64,000 nt of DNA from Caenorhabditis elegans (taxonomy: Eukaryota; Nematoda; Chromadorea; Rhabditida; Rhabditidae), in assembly GCF_000002985.6 (NCBI RefSeq), contig NC_003284.9, positions 10,974,001-11,038,000 of the forward strand. Direction: 5' to 3'. Shown piece after piece: positions 11,401 through 24,074 of the stretch. The first letter of the stretch is position 1. Each line of letters begins with the position of its first letter. The notes under the pieces were generated by a model, which saw only the letters and a program-made list of their open reading frames with translations, made no database searches and was not told the origin of the DNA. A program made the position numbers and the translations under genes.

Positions 11401-13893
11401 AATTCCTAAACTTTCTAGAAGAAGACAAGCACAAAGTTCATAACCGTCACTAGCAACGCCAACAAAACATTTCATGAAATTGAAAAAAGTGTGAATGCAA
11501 CCAAAACGGAACCGTCCGATATCATTTTCGAAGGAGACAATGTTAGACTAACCTGTGTAGTACCCTACGGTGCAGTCGAGTTCGATGTATTTTGGAAGTT
11601 TGAGAACCCTAAAATGTTGAAATACACAACGTTTCCTGCGATGCATCCAGTTAAAGATCGATACAAGCGTGTTATTCTGAATGTGAGGTATTTAGGAAAA
11701 ATATGAAAATTTTATTCTTGAAACCAGAGTGAAAAGAAATTAATAGACAATTCTTTGTGAATAATTAATTGTTGAACATACAAATTTTACAAAACTGTCA
11801 AACAATACAAGGGGAAAATTTCTTTATTTCAGAAACATTACAATTGATTTCACAGGAACATATTATTGCATTGTTAAGAATAAGGAATTTGAGCACCGCT
11901 TCGAGACATCAATTAGCGTTGAAAAAGTGTCTCCTCCATTTCTTTTAAATAACAATTCTCGATCAATAATATCTGCCAGCAATGGACAAATGTTCGATAT
12001 TAATTGCAAAGTGAATGGTGTTCCAACACCAGATTATACATGGTTTAAGGATGGATATCCATACACAAAAGGAAAAGTAATAGGAAATGCACTTCACGTT
12101 TCAAAGGCTGAAAAACGTGACAATGGAATATTTTGGTGTTCTGCAACGAATCGAGCAGGAACAACAATAGACTACATTGAAGTTAAAGTTGCTGGAGCTT
12201 CTTCATCATCATTTTTTTGGTTATTCATCACATTTTTCGCATTTGTTGTTGTTGGTATTGTTGTTTCTCTATTATGGAAACTATTCGGACAAAAAGATTT
12301 GAAACCGTCAGAACTGTAAGAACCTATGTTGTTCAAGACTATTAAAAAACTAAGATGTGTATTTCAGATCCCTCAATAATCTCAAAAGAGCAACAGATGA
12401 ATATCAGAAATACACAGTATCAGAAAAAATAAACAATCTTCCAGTTGAAGAACGCATTGATTATCTTACCTACAATGAAGACTATGAAATTGATCTAGAA
12501 AATTTAGAGATCTTAGAAACACTTGGATCAGGACAGTTTGGAATTGTCAAAAAAGGCTATCTGAATATGGCAAGTTCCAAAAACTTTGGATTTGAGTCTC
12601 GTTTATCAGTTGCAATAAAAAGTAATGTTTGATATTTACAAAAAAATGCTAATTTTTATTTTCAGGTTCAACTGATTCGTCCAATATGGAATTGCAGAAG
12701 ATGTTTTTTGAAGAGCTAAAATTAATGTGTGCAATTCCAAAACATCCCAACGTACTTTCACTTGTTGGGGCTGTCACCAAAAACATGGAAATGTAAGTTT
12801 TGGGAAGCAACATTTTTTTGTAACTTTCCATTTTTTCATATCATTTTTTTAGTGGAGAGTTGTTTATTGTCACTGAGCTCATTGACGGAGGGAACTTAAG
12901 AGAATTTTTGCGAGAGCGAAGAGATGTTTTTGCTAACGAGCTCGTTGAAAAAGGATATATTTTTCTTACCAATGTCAGAGAAAACGTTCCGAAAAGAGAA
13001 GTAGAGAAAGAACAATTGCTTATTGATGAATTCAATTCCCTATGCACCTCTGATTTATTGTCTATTGGTTTACAAATTGCAAATGGAATGGATTGGTTGG
13101 CAAATATTCCGGTAAGATTTTTTGCAACAGAATCAATGCTTGAAATGAAAAATTTCAGTGTGTACATCGTGATTTAGCCTGTCGAAACGTTCTTATTTCC
13201 AAAACCAAAATCATTCGAATAGCTGACTTTGGTCTGGCAAAAAAGCACACCGATAAAGCTTATTACAGGTATAACAACTTTGGTTTTTTTTCAAATTTGC
13301 ATAGGATACAAATTTCAGAGTAAGAGAAAGTCTAGATACACCACTTCCAGTTCGTTGGATGCCTTTGGAATCCATTACAGATTTAACGTTCACACAAAAA
13401 TCGGATGTGTGGTCTTATGGAATTTGTTTATATGAAATTTTTACACTTGGAGGAACACCATATCCCGACTGTCCTAATTTTAGTCTTGTAGAGTACATAA
13501 AAACGGGAAATATTAACAAACGACCATCTAACTGTCATAAGGACGTGTAAGTTTTTTTGAGATATTATACTATGCCTTTCTTGAACTTGCTTCTTTGTTA
13601 AAATTTAGTTTAATGTGACGTATTCAAAAAGTAATTCCTTCTTTCAGATATAAAATTATGAAAATGTGTTGGCAAGCGTCTCCGGATGACCGGCCAACTT
13701 TCGCTGAATGCATCAAATTATTCAAAAATCATATACAATATTTTGCTTCCAAGGTAAAGTTAAATTGTTGAACTTTCAATTATTCATTTATATTTAGCTT
13801 CTACAACAAATTGAAAAAGATCTTGAATGTGAAAAGAACAATCAACAGAAATTTCATTACTGGGTACAAAAACCGACACAGTTATTTTTCTGA
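8429..13893 (+). CDS. ver-4: VEGF/PDGF-receptor-like tyrosine kinase VER-4
   Basis: Single-pass receptor tyrosine kinase. Fourteen exons read in phase: 8429-8521, 8922-9003, 9673-10337, 10386-10918, 11023-11368, 11419-11687, 11833-12315, 12368-12621, 12666-12792, 12853-13111, 13159-13268, 13319-13546, 13648-13753, 13798-13893. Total 1216 residues, the length I recall for VER-4. It has a signal peptide, a long Ig-domain ectodomain with paired cysteines and many N-glycosylation sites, a last Ig domain (FDINCKVNG to GIFWCSATN), a membrane span at about 787-810 and a split kinase: GSGQFG (about 876), VAIK lysine (about 905), an insert of about 60 residues after [19 protein letters not shown] (about 1040), DFGLAKKH (about 1058). 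All catalytic motifs are intact. Its neighbour ver-3 is a tandem paralogue with several identical exon lengths (93, 665, 346, 127, 110, 228 and 106 nt). Confidence 0.95.
9187..9632. mobile_element. Tc1/mariner-like MITE in ver-4 intron 2
   Basis: 446 bp bounded by TA on both sides (9185-9186 and 9633-9634). Terminal inverted repeats: the left end CCGTATTTCTTCTATTAATA and the reverse complement of the right end CCGTATATCTTCTATTAATA differ at one base. Next to the ends are repeats of AATACTAATAGGGAGTGCAAGACTA type. There is no transposase ORF. The TA duplication and CCGTAT ends fit a non-autonomous Tc1/mariner element; the family name is inferred. Confidence 0.8.
10338..10385 (+). other. 48-nt in-frame intron of ver-4
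   Basis: GT...ATTTTCAG intron of exactly 48 nt. It has no stop in the flanking frame, so retention would insert 16 residues. It lies at the same point as the 48-nt intron of ver-3 (19817-19864). Confidence 0.8.
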
Positions 13894-16800
13894 TGTTCAT
13901 CATAATAAGTTTCATGTAACTTTAATATTTTCATACATCTTTCTAAAACTATTCTCAAAAAAAAAAGAGTTAAGATGTAAGTTTGTTAAAGATTTTTTAT
14001 TTTCAACAGTTTGTTTTTTCTTGGTCTAGTTTTGCATTTTCGCATTGTATTGATCTCTAACTTCTTTTTTGCACATGATATCAAACTCATAACCTATTGT
14101 TTTTCTATTTCTACTTATTAATAAGCAATATGGAGAATTGTTAACTTTATTCCACCTTTAAATAAGCGGTTTTCTTGATTATAAGATTGTTATTTCAGGT
14201 ATCAAAAAATGATGTAATGTTGTTTTTCATCAACCCATGCTTTTTGTAAATTTGAATATGAATTTTTTTTGAAAAATGTTCTTTGTTTTTAACGGTGCTA
14301 AGTTCATAGCCAACATTTTTTGTTTTATTTTTCGGAAGCAATAAAAATATAAGTACTTTATTAAAGTTTTCCATATCATTCGAACAAATGTTATTTTCAA
14401 TTCAAAACTTGACAATGTGAAAGTTTAGGTTTAGTTGTTTCAATTTCTCAATTGTACATTTAACATTTTATTCCTGCCTTCTCTTAATGAAAAATGGATT
14501 TAATTGGTGTAGATTACTCATTACGACATAATCCAGTGATTAAAATTTCCTCATTCTGCATAATCCCTTTTTTGCAAATAAGCATTTAATAAAGAAAATT
14601 ATGGTAATGATCTGTGTCGGAATCTTTGTGAAAACTGCGCACTTTCGTAGTATTACAGGTGCAGCGTGTTGCGTCAAAGAAAATTTCATCTGTTCTTATT
14701 TCTTAACGGAGGAGTAGATTATTACTCTAATAGTCCTTAATGGCTTGATGAGGCAAAATTGTCCAGAAAGATATCTTAAAAATTTGTCTCAAAAAGGAAG
14801 TTATTGAATAAAAACAAATACTCATGCACTGCAAACGGACAAGTTAATGCAATTGTAGCTTTTAGCAGTGATACAACTTATGTTCAATTTTGAGTAGCTT
14901 TTTCACAATTGGCTCATATTGGTTTATTTGTAAAACATAAATTTTGTTGCTTCATCAACAATTGAAAAAAGTTGAACATCTGAAAAAAGAAACAGTTTGC
15001 TCCAACTTATAATACAGATTCTAGCATGATTAGCCAACGTACATAATTTTCTATATTAAATTACAATTGTGTTCTACAGGAGTCTTACCGAACAGCCGCC
15101 ATCGACGCAAACCAAAAGATAAGAGGCTACCGCAAAAAAAGCCGACAAGTGCACGTCTACTGACGCACCAGATGCGTTCTTTCCTAAGCGGTCATATCAT
15201 TTTCCTTGTTTCTGTTCTTTTCTCCATTACTTTTGAAGGGAAAATCTTGCATTTATTCACCCACCCTATCAAATCACTCAAGAACTGTTGCAGTGCACCT
15301 TGTTTTTATGCGATGATTGATCTCCTCTTTTGCGAACATGAGACTTTTGTTGGGAAGGTTGGTACTAAACTGAGGTCTGGTAAGATATTAGTGTAATATT
15401 ACAGCAGAAATATCCTCTCTACCCTACCATAATATACCAATATATCCAGTAATACCCGAAAAAAGTGCATTGCGCAACGGTTCTCCGATTGAGTCATAGA
15501 CAAATGTTGGCCAGAGGTCCCTCACAGCATGGCGGTGGAACTTTTATGATGGGTGGCAACTGGTGGCAACTGCTCGAAATTTACGGTCTATCATATAACC
15601 ACTGCCACGTCATATTCAATTTCTACCTGGGGAAGGTTAAACGTCATTATTCAGAACTACGCCTGAGAATTTTCTGTCTCTTTTCCGCTATATAATTGTT
15701 GTTTTTCTGTACGGCTGGTACGAACCTCCACCGTACTAGTGTTTAATTATAATGGCTGCTCATTGTTTATCGTGGAACACTCAATTTTGATTTTACAATT
15801 CTATGTATGTTATGATTCTTCAAACTTAGTAGTACAAAGTAGAGTTTGAAATCGGTATCTTATTGCAAACAGCATCATTTTTTAGTTAACGATGAGAAAT
15901 GAAGACAAACCTCTCACTCAAAAATTATAAACAGTATCATAATCTACGGTTTTAATATTTCATGTCCTGATACCATATTATTTAACGTTTTGCGTTGTAT
16001 TAAAACCTTTTAATGTTTGTCATTAGAGTAACATTCTTAGGCAAAGCTTCCTTAGATGTCCAACCTAATGCTCACAGCATTAACTGTATATTACTTATAA
16101 AGTTGTGTTTGAAACTTTAATTCTCGACGTACATTTTTAGCAATATCCGCGGAATTTGTTGAACAATGACTAAGTTTGACCAGTTATGATATGTCTCTAT
16201 GTATATTGTTATTTACAACAAAAAATTATTTTTGCATAATTCATTTGAAAGTTAAAAAATACCAACAGTGAGTTGTTTTTCTTTATTTAGATAAGAAACA
16301 ACATTTCAAACTGATTGATCACTTCAAACTTTTAATAAATATTTGTCACACTATCTATTTGGGTTTTTCAATACAAACTCGTAGTAAACTTTCACCGGAA
16401 AACCTATCTTATCAACGAGATGTTAATGATTTTTATCAAGACTATTCAAACATTTCATTCAAACTAGCAAGACATTTAATAGGCACAGTTTCCCGGTAAT
16501 AATTGATGACGCCATCACATCCATTTCGTCTCCGCAACATCGGTGTTTATCGGTTTCTGCGCGAAAATTGACACGAGCCTACATGGGTTAATTCGCGTCG
16601 AATGAACGGTATATATAGATGTTGTTGTTGTTCCGTGCGCCATATCCCTCTCATTGACCCTTATCCGTTTTCCTCTTCAATGGCCTTTTCGTTCCTCTCG
16701 GATGCATTGTTCTGCCAGGAACACTCTTCATTCACAGCCGCTCCATGTATTATCTACACCTAACTGCCTGCGTCTCTGTGGGTAGTGTCGTTCCCTCGTA

Positions 16801-18484
16801 CAGTGCATTGCTCGGTCAGGTACCTTCTGCTGCCTCTCTCTCTCTCGTCTCGGTGTCATTGTGTTCCCGCACCCCGTCTGTCTCTAGCTGTAGAGAATGG
16901 TTTTTGTTTTCGTCGGATTAGTGTATTCAAATTGGTTCAAAGCAGCTAGACTGTAATTATTTATTTCGGGTATTCCTGATATAGTTATCGTTTTTTTTTT
17001 AAATTTCAAAAAGAAATGATGAGTCAGCATATGGAGCTTGGTTATTCATTTCTTTTGTAGAATACAGCGCAAATGAGCAATAACAGCTGGTTTCTGTTTA
17101 AACACTTTTCACTGACATGATATATGTTAGAACGTTTGAGATGTGCCAATTTTCAAACAAAAAACGAACAGATTATTCGTTTATCCTGTGACTCAACTAG
17201 TATTGAAACATTCAGGGTTTTAAGTAAAGTCTAAAAGAACGTTATTTGTCATGAGTAATAGAATTATGACACCATGAGTTATTCATATGCATCATTTTTA
17301 TCATGAAGACATGCTGCGATTTCCAACTTATGTTCGTTTTATATAGTTCTAGTTTTATGAAAAAACAAACAACCAACATTTTTTTTAATATCGTTAATCG
17401 TTTCAATCTTAAGAAAAGTTCCTCTGATATATTGCTTCATGCTTTGGAACATTTTTTTCTTATTAAATCATAACGATCTTTATCTTATCATAACCGACGG
17501 AAAAAGGACAATGTAATGTATAACTTCTATTATCTCTCCGTTCCTTGCAAAATAGATAAGATATATCCAATTTATTCGTGTTGAACTAATTTATCTTCTT
17601 TCAAAATTCTTTCGTTTACTTTGATGTTACGGAATTCTAGTTCAACACACTTTCCGACGACCCATGCAATACTTTCAATTTGCATTCCCTCTTCGCACTA
17701 CGTTTTATGTCTTCCGCCGTTCGGTATTGTGCCCTAACATTGTATATTTAATCAGGATTTAGGTGCCTGACCCTTTTTATTTACCTACTAACACATACTC
17801 ATGTCGATCCCGAACGCAGGTGTTTGCTTGACATTACCAACTATATATTTGGCACCTTATCCGCTCGTCTCATTTCCCATTTCCTTCCTGCTTGTGACCT
17901 AATAATAACTGTCTAAGCAATTTAAAGGTCGGAGAGTTCATGAAGTCAGCTGTCAAATGTTGCGGAACACCACACATGCGTTCTTAATTATGCATGTACA
18001 GTCTGCTCCGTACCACCTGCCAGCCCAGAATGACCGTATTTTTACATATAATTTCAAAGCATGGTTCACCCGCATAGGAAGCCTACTTCTACTATATTTT
18101 GAGAATTTTCAGACTTGATAGTGCTCATGACTCATATGTAATATTCATTGTTAGAAAATTTGTCTTTTGATGGTTTCAATTTTTGTCTGTTTGCATGATG
18201 TTTTCCTGCTTTTCCTCCTTTCCTCTCATCTTTCTCCACTGTTTCTCCTTCACTCACTTTACCATTTTTCTGTCGTCTTCCCCGCTCATTCCTGCCTGTT
18301 TTCAAAGTGTTGGAATCAATATGCCCCGCACCTCGCCTCCCCGCGGGGGTTTTGCGATGCGTCATCCTACTTTTCCCTTTTCACCCAAAAATGCTTTCAA
18401 TTTTATTATTGTTTTGCCTACGGACGCTACTAAATTCTTCTCGTCTATTTAGAAAATTAAAATCTATTCTAAATTAATTTACAG
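13894..18484. other. ver-4 3' flank and ver-3 upstream region
   Basis: Possible poly(A) signals follow ver-4 (for example TAATAAAG near 14568). No coding exon is supported; open stretches at 15067-15700 and 18132-18450 lack splice context and conserved sequence. The ver upstream block B is at 15150-15520. A more GC-rich stretch at 16500-16920 contains GGTATATATAG near 16609 and a CT-repeat near 16840 and could hold a promoter or enhancer, with nothing decisive visible. Confidence 0.5.
15150..15520. repeat. Upstream block B of the ver tandem duplication
   Basis: Diverged partner of 5575-6000, with matching islands in the same order and similar spacing. It ends about 3 kb before the ver-3 start. 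See block A. Confidence 0.65.
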
Positions 18485-18530
18485 AACCGAACCGAATGAA
18501 ACATCAGTGCACAAGAACAATTTTTCTGAG
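18485..18530 (+). promoter_or_regulatory. ver-3 5' UTR with overlapping upstream ORF
   Basis: The acceptor TTTACAG ends at 18484, 46 nt before the start codon, matching the ver-4 arrangement. An upstream ATG at 18496 opens a 12-codon ORF whose TGA (18532-18534) overlaps the main ATG (18531-18533) as ATGA. Confidence 0.6.
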
Positions 18531-21500
18531 ATGAAATTGAAGCTCACGGTACTTCTAATACTGGTTCATGCCAGTGCATCATACAAACCGCCCGCAATCG
18601 AAGTTGAGGATTATCAAGTTCAGGTTTGTATTTCTTAAACTTGAGAATCTATCTAAATCGAAATTAATTATTTATATAAATTTAAAAGACAATCGGAAAA
18701 AAACTTCGCTCTAAAATTGGATAATCTGACTCGTTTGTCTTTTATGTCGGAGCTGTTTGAGACACATTCTATTAAAAAATATAGTGAAATGAGCTTCGGT
18801 TCGTTATAAAAATAATAACGTATGGAATGTTTTTGTAAAATTTAGGAAATTGCCATTTCTAAACCAAGAGAGTGAAAATCCATTTCAAAGTTAATTTAAA
18901 GTAAAAAACAAATGATATTTGCCTTTAATTTGAAATTAAGGGCATAGAATACATAAGTACCTGAGTTTGTGTAGAAGCAGATATCTATCTTACAGTAAAT
19001 TTGTTCAGGAACATGACAGCATAGGAAAGTTCGTGGAACTAGAGGAACATACCCGCCTTATCCTAAAGTGCTCTGCACATCATAATGGTGAGTGTTTTTT
19101 TTTCTTCAACATTTATGCACGTTTTTGTCGACAAAAAAAATTATGTTCCAGGCGATCTCAAATACAATTTCCCAAGTATGGAAGGGAACGTTGGTTATGA
19201 CGAAAATAATTTCAAGAAACGTATGGAAGAATATTATGATGACGCATTTGGAGATAAAGTTCTCACTCTCAATGACGTTCGAGAATCGGATACTGGAACA
19301 TATTCATGCTCTTCAATGGAACATTCGTCATTAAACGATACTATCTACGTGTTTGTTCATCGAAAAAAAGTTTTCCTGCCACTCAAGTCGGTGATGATCA
19401 TATACAAGCAAGGAGAAGTTATGGTCCCTTGCAAAACAACGAAATTTGTGGATAAAAGTGACATCGAATTATACGCCAGTAATGTTCTTGTGAAAGAAGC
19501 TTCTAAATACAATTATGATCAACGATATGGATTTAAAATCACCAAAAAATTGTACAGCGAGAAGCAAATTGTAGATGTTAATTTTGAATGCAGATATAAA
19601 AAAGAAGAGAATCAAACAGCAACATATATCATCACTGAAAAAGAAGCAAGTTCGGATGACGGTTATCATTTTTCCTGGGAAAAGGGTTTTCAGTGGCCCC
19701 ATGTTGGGTACAACTTCTCCCTCACGTGTAACCTCAACTACAACGGTTCGAAAATCTTTCACGGCTACACGAACAAACTTTCCATCGAATGTCCTCAATG
19801 TTCACATGATCCAGGGGTAAATCAACCTAGTTTAAAAGTAGCATTATTAATACTTTACTTACAGAGCCATGTACACGTTGATCGACACCGCATCATAGGA
19901 AATAAGATATCAACAACCGTCCGCATCCAACATTTAGAGTTGGAAGACTCTGGAAAATATACATGTATTTGGGAGCATGAAAACAAAGAAACAAAATACA
20001 CCGACTATCATCTTTACGTTGCACCAAAGAAAGCTCAGATCAAGGTGATTGAAACAAGCCCTACAATTATGAGAATCAAGGAAAACCGTGCCACTTCTCT
20101 CACCGCGAAGTTTGCAATCTACCCATTTGAAAAAGAAAGCTACACTGCAAAATGGAGTCGAATTTATAACTCTTCAATTCATGAAGGACCACAAAGCGAG
20201 ACGATTATCAATGACGACTTTCGAAAGATTGCTGCTACATCTTTTGGAGATGGGGCGTTTTCAGAAAATTTGGACATCAAAGCTTTTGCCGTCTCGACAA
20301 ACATGAGTGGAACGTACGTTTTTTCAAGAGTTAAAAAAAATGATGGAGAATATAAGATTAAGATTTTATTATATGCATTTAGCAACAATTTAACTTCAAT
20401 TTTTTCGACAGAGTTTTCATTGCCCTAATTTAAAAAAAATATAGAAAATAATTAAGTTCCGCTTAATTACCCCCACAATTAATACTCTTACAGGTACGTT
20501 CTCTCCATTTCACACATGGACACAGTGCAAGTCGTTCAATGGGAGGTTGCAATTGAGAATGATGAGCCAGATGTGCAAATTACCGTCCGTGAACCTTCGT
20601 CGTTCTTCATCTCCAACCAAGAGTACTATAAACCTGACACCAATCTCCACATTGAATGCATCTCAATTTCAATTCCTCCGGCAGATGTTGTCTTTGAGTA
20701 TAAAACAAAAAATTCCGAACAATTTCAAGAAATTGAACCGAATAAGTTGGTCAGCGTAGGTGGCACATTTGACAGAGGTTTGATTTACAATGTGACGTTT
20801 ACGGAAGGCATGGATCTGAAATGCTCGAGTATCAGAAAGGTAACGATCGTAATTTTAAACTGCGAAACACTACAAAATACAAATTTTTCAGGGAAATAGA
20901 GCAATTACAGTCAATAAGTTAATAAAAATTGGTGAAGGTTTTGAGGTCCGTCCTCACCACGAAAAAAGCAGCAAAGCCACTGAATCGGAACCTTCGAAAA
21001 TTATATATGAAGGAGATAACGTCAAATTAACATGCGTGTTTCCTCTCGATTCAGATGATTGGAGTGTTTCGTGGCGTTTTGAAAATTCAAAATCATCAGA
21101 CATTTCTTCAATACCGACGACAACAGAAACAGAGATAAAGCAGTATTCCAAGCACCTCATTCTCAATTTGAGGTAAGCATATTATTAGTTTTTATTTTAA
21201 CCTGCTGAAATAAACATTTCAGGGATGTTACTACAAGCTTCACTGGCACATATACATGCGTGGTCAAGAATGAAGACTCCGAAAAACTACTGGAAACTTC
21301 AATCGACGTGAAAGCCATTTCAAAACCGTCCATTACAGGCGGAAATTCCAACGCTGTTGTGATAGTAGATTACGATCAATATTTTGAAATTAATTGCAAT
21401 ATGACTGGTACCCCGCCGCCCGTATACCAATGGTTTAAAGATGGAAATCCATATACTCATGGAGATGTTGATGGAAGTATACTTCGTGTTTCAAGAGCCA

Positions 21501-23366
21501 GAGGTGAAGATGATGGAGAATTTCATTGCCTGGCCACCAACCGTGCTGGAGACAAACTTAATTCCATTGAAGTTCAAGTAAACAATGCACCAAAAGGATC
21601 ATTGTTTTTCTATTGGTTTTTAGCCTTGTTATTACTTATCTCCATCATAGCTGTTTTTCTTCTTACATGCAAACTGCGAGCATCAAACCGATTGACAAAG
21701 CAGAAAGATATGTAAGTGTTCAGTAACATTAAACATTTGAGCATACTCCAATTTCAGAGCTTTGAACACACTTTACGAAACGATGATCAAACATCAAGCA
21801 GGACCACTTCCAGAAGAAATGAAGGATCTTCCAGTTGAAGAACGAACATATTATCTTCCATATAACAATGATTATGAAATTGACCCTGTCAATCTTGAAA
21901 TTTTAAATCCAATTGGCTCTGGTCACTTTGGTGTCGTAAAGAAAGGTCTTTTGGGAATGGCATACCCTAAAAGCAAAATTGAGTCGAAAACTCGCCTTCC
22001 TGTTGCTGTGAAAAGTTTGTTTACAAAACTTGTTGAATTTTTTCTCAAGTTATTAATTTTAGGCTCCACAAACCCATTCAACGTTGAGCTTCAGAAAATG
22101 ATGGCAGAAGAACTGAAAGTTATGTGTGCCATTCCAAAGAATCCCAATGTTCTGGCTCTTATTGGCGCTGTAACTAAAAACATGAGACAGTAAGTTTTAA
22201 TTTCAAAAATGAAAACAAATTTGATTGCAGTTTCTCAAACCATGTTTAATATTTGCAGGGGACAACTCTACATTGTAACGGAATTCATTGACGGTGGAAA
22301 TTTGCGCGAATTCCTTCAAGCGCATAGAAATACATTCATTAACGAACTTGTTGAAGACGAGCATGTTCCAGTTGACGATAGTTATCTGGTCCCAAATAGT
22401 GTGAAGAAGAAAATATACAAATTTGACGAGAAGTTGGGAGAAGGAACAAGATTGCTAGTTGAAGATCCAGATGCACTTTGTACCTCGGATCTTTTATCTA
22501 TTGGACTTCAAATTGCAAAAGGAATGGCTTGGCTTGCAGATGTTCCCGTAAGTAAAACTGTGCAAGAGCTCTGAAAATATTTAATTTTAGTGTGTTCATC
22601 GTGATTTGGCTTGCCGAAATGTTCTCATTACCAAAACGAAAATTGTTCGTATTGCTGATTTTGGTCTTTCGAAGAAACATACGAATAAAACCTACTATAG
22701 GTGAGATTTATCATTAACATAGATTCAAAATGAAATTTATTTTTGAATTTTAGGACGAAGAAGAGCAAGGATACTCCACTCCCAGTTCGATGGATGCCGT
22801 TAGAGTGTATTGAAGAATTTAAATTCACTCAAAAATCTGATGTCTGGTCTTTTGGAATTTGTCTCTATGAGATCTTCACATTAGGCGGGACTCCATATCC
22901 AAATTGTGATACTTTCAACGTTATTGAATTCATTCGAAATGGAAATCGAAACAAACAACCAGAATACTGCCATGACGAAATGTGAGTTTGGGGAATTTTT
23001 AAAACGAATACACGTTATTTTCAAATTAATTCTAAAAGCAATCGTTCAGTTATGAGCTAATGAAAGTGTGCTGGCAATTTAATCCAAAAGATCGTCCAAC
23101 ATTCAATGATTGTATCACGTTCTTTGAAAATCATATGCGAGATTCTTCTAGCCAGGTAACTTTTGTGTAAAACTTATGCAGTTCTTCAATTTTATTTTCA
23201 GTTTCTTGAACGCGTCGAAAACATGTTGCACACGGAAATGCAAGAACAGTCAAAACTTGATGATTGGATTCAAGATTCGCGTCCTGATGTCCCTAATGTG
23301 TCATTCCAAAAGTCTCCGAAAAAACAAAAGGAAGAAAGATATTTGATCGTAGAAAGTCATGCCTAG
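18531..23366 (+). CDS. ver-3: VEGF/PDGF-receptor-like tyrosine kinase VER-3
   Basis: Tandem paralogue of ver-4. Exons in phase: 18531-18623, 19009-19087, 19152-19816, 19865-20313, 20494-20839, 20892-21172, 21223-21711, 21758-22014, 22063-22189, 22259-22547, 22591-22700, 22754-22981, 23050-23155, 23202-23366, giving 1227 residues, the recalled VER-3 length. Signal peptide [16 protein letters not shown], Ig-type ectodomain, membrane span about 764-788, then a split kinase: GSGHFG (about 854), VAVK lysine (about 884), insert after [19 protein letters not shown] (about 1027), DFGLSKKH (about 1045). The C-tail is about 23 residues longer than that of VER-4 and Lys-rich. Published VER work describes expression in glia and neurons and a link to PVF-1 ligand for other family members; nothing in the sequence tests that. 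Confidence 0.95.
19817..19864 (+). other. 48-nt in-frame intron of ver-3
   Basis: GTAAAT...TTACAG intron of 48 nt, stop-free in the flanking frame, at the position equivalent to the ver-4 intron at 10338-10385. Retention would add 16 residues. Confidence 0.8.
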
Positions 23367-23826
23367 TTTCTTTGATTTTGGTTAAACCAACTGACTCTGG
23401 CATTTTCTAGAATATCAAACTTGTGACATATTTTTTCTTGTATTTATTTTCAAACATTCCAATACCAAAAAAACTACTGCCCTCCATCCCCACCCCTTTC
23501 ATTGTTTCCTGCTTCTATTAGGAGAGAAAAATTAGCAAACTTTCTAGATCTAAATGATGAACACCTCTTTTTTATTGTGTCAACGTCGGCGACAAGAAAC
23601 AGGGAAAATTTATCAATTAAATCAAAAATAACAGTTGTGATTGAAATTCAATTTCATTTTCCTAATTTTAGCTCACCTTTAAAGTAATCAACTTAATAAT
23701 CAATTCAATTCCCATTCCCCTCCCTTCCCCCCATCAAAAATTTACGGTTCGTTCCAATAGTCAATCGCAAACTCACACACTCGGTTCAATTTTTCGTTTT
23801 TCTTTTCTTTTTTTAATGATTAGATA

Positions 23827-23832
23827 AATAAA
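23827..23832 (+). terminator. Poly(A) signal AATAAA, ver-3
   Basis: AATAAA about 460 nt past the ver-3 stop. The next gene (24075-25240) ends towards it on the other strand, so the two are convergent. Confidence 0.5.
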
Positions 23833-24074
23833 TCCTTGTTATATTTTTAATGTGAGCATGTAAGAACAAGAAATGATTACAAGCAGAAAATCATCCTGCA
23901 ATGTTTTTCAGAAATTAAAGAATATCACTTCGGACAGTTTTGGACAATGTGCTTAATGTACAAAAACAAAGCAATTCAACAGTAGGTAATATTTATTTGA
24001 TAATCTGAAAATTAATATCGCAAAAATAAAATGAAAAGCGTTGAAATGAAATTTCTAAAAAGATTAGGCCAATT

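Noticed and set aside
15067-15396. Gene of 109 residues upstream of ver-3
   Set aside because: It overlaps duplicated upstream block B. The equivalent frame is not kept in block A, so coding selection is unlikely.
18132-18450. Small genes on either strand just before ver-3
   Set aside because: Open frames on both strands of a pyrimidine-rich stretch, without splice signals or recognisable sequence.
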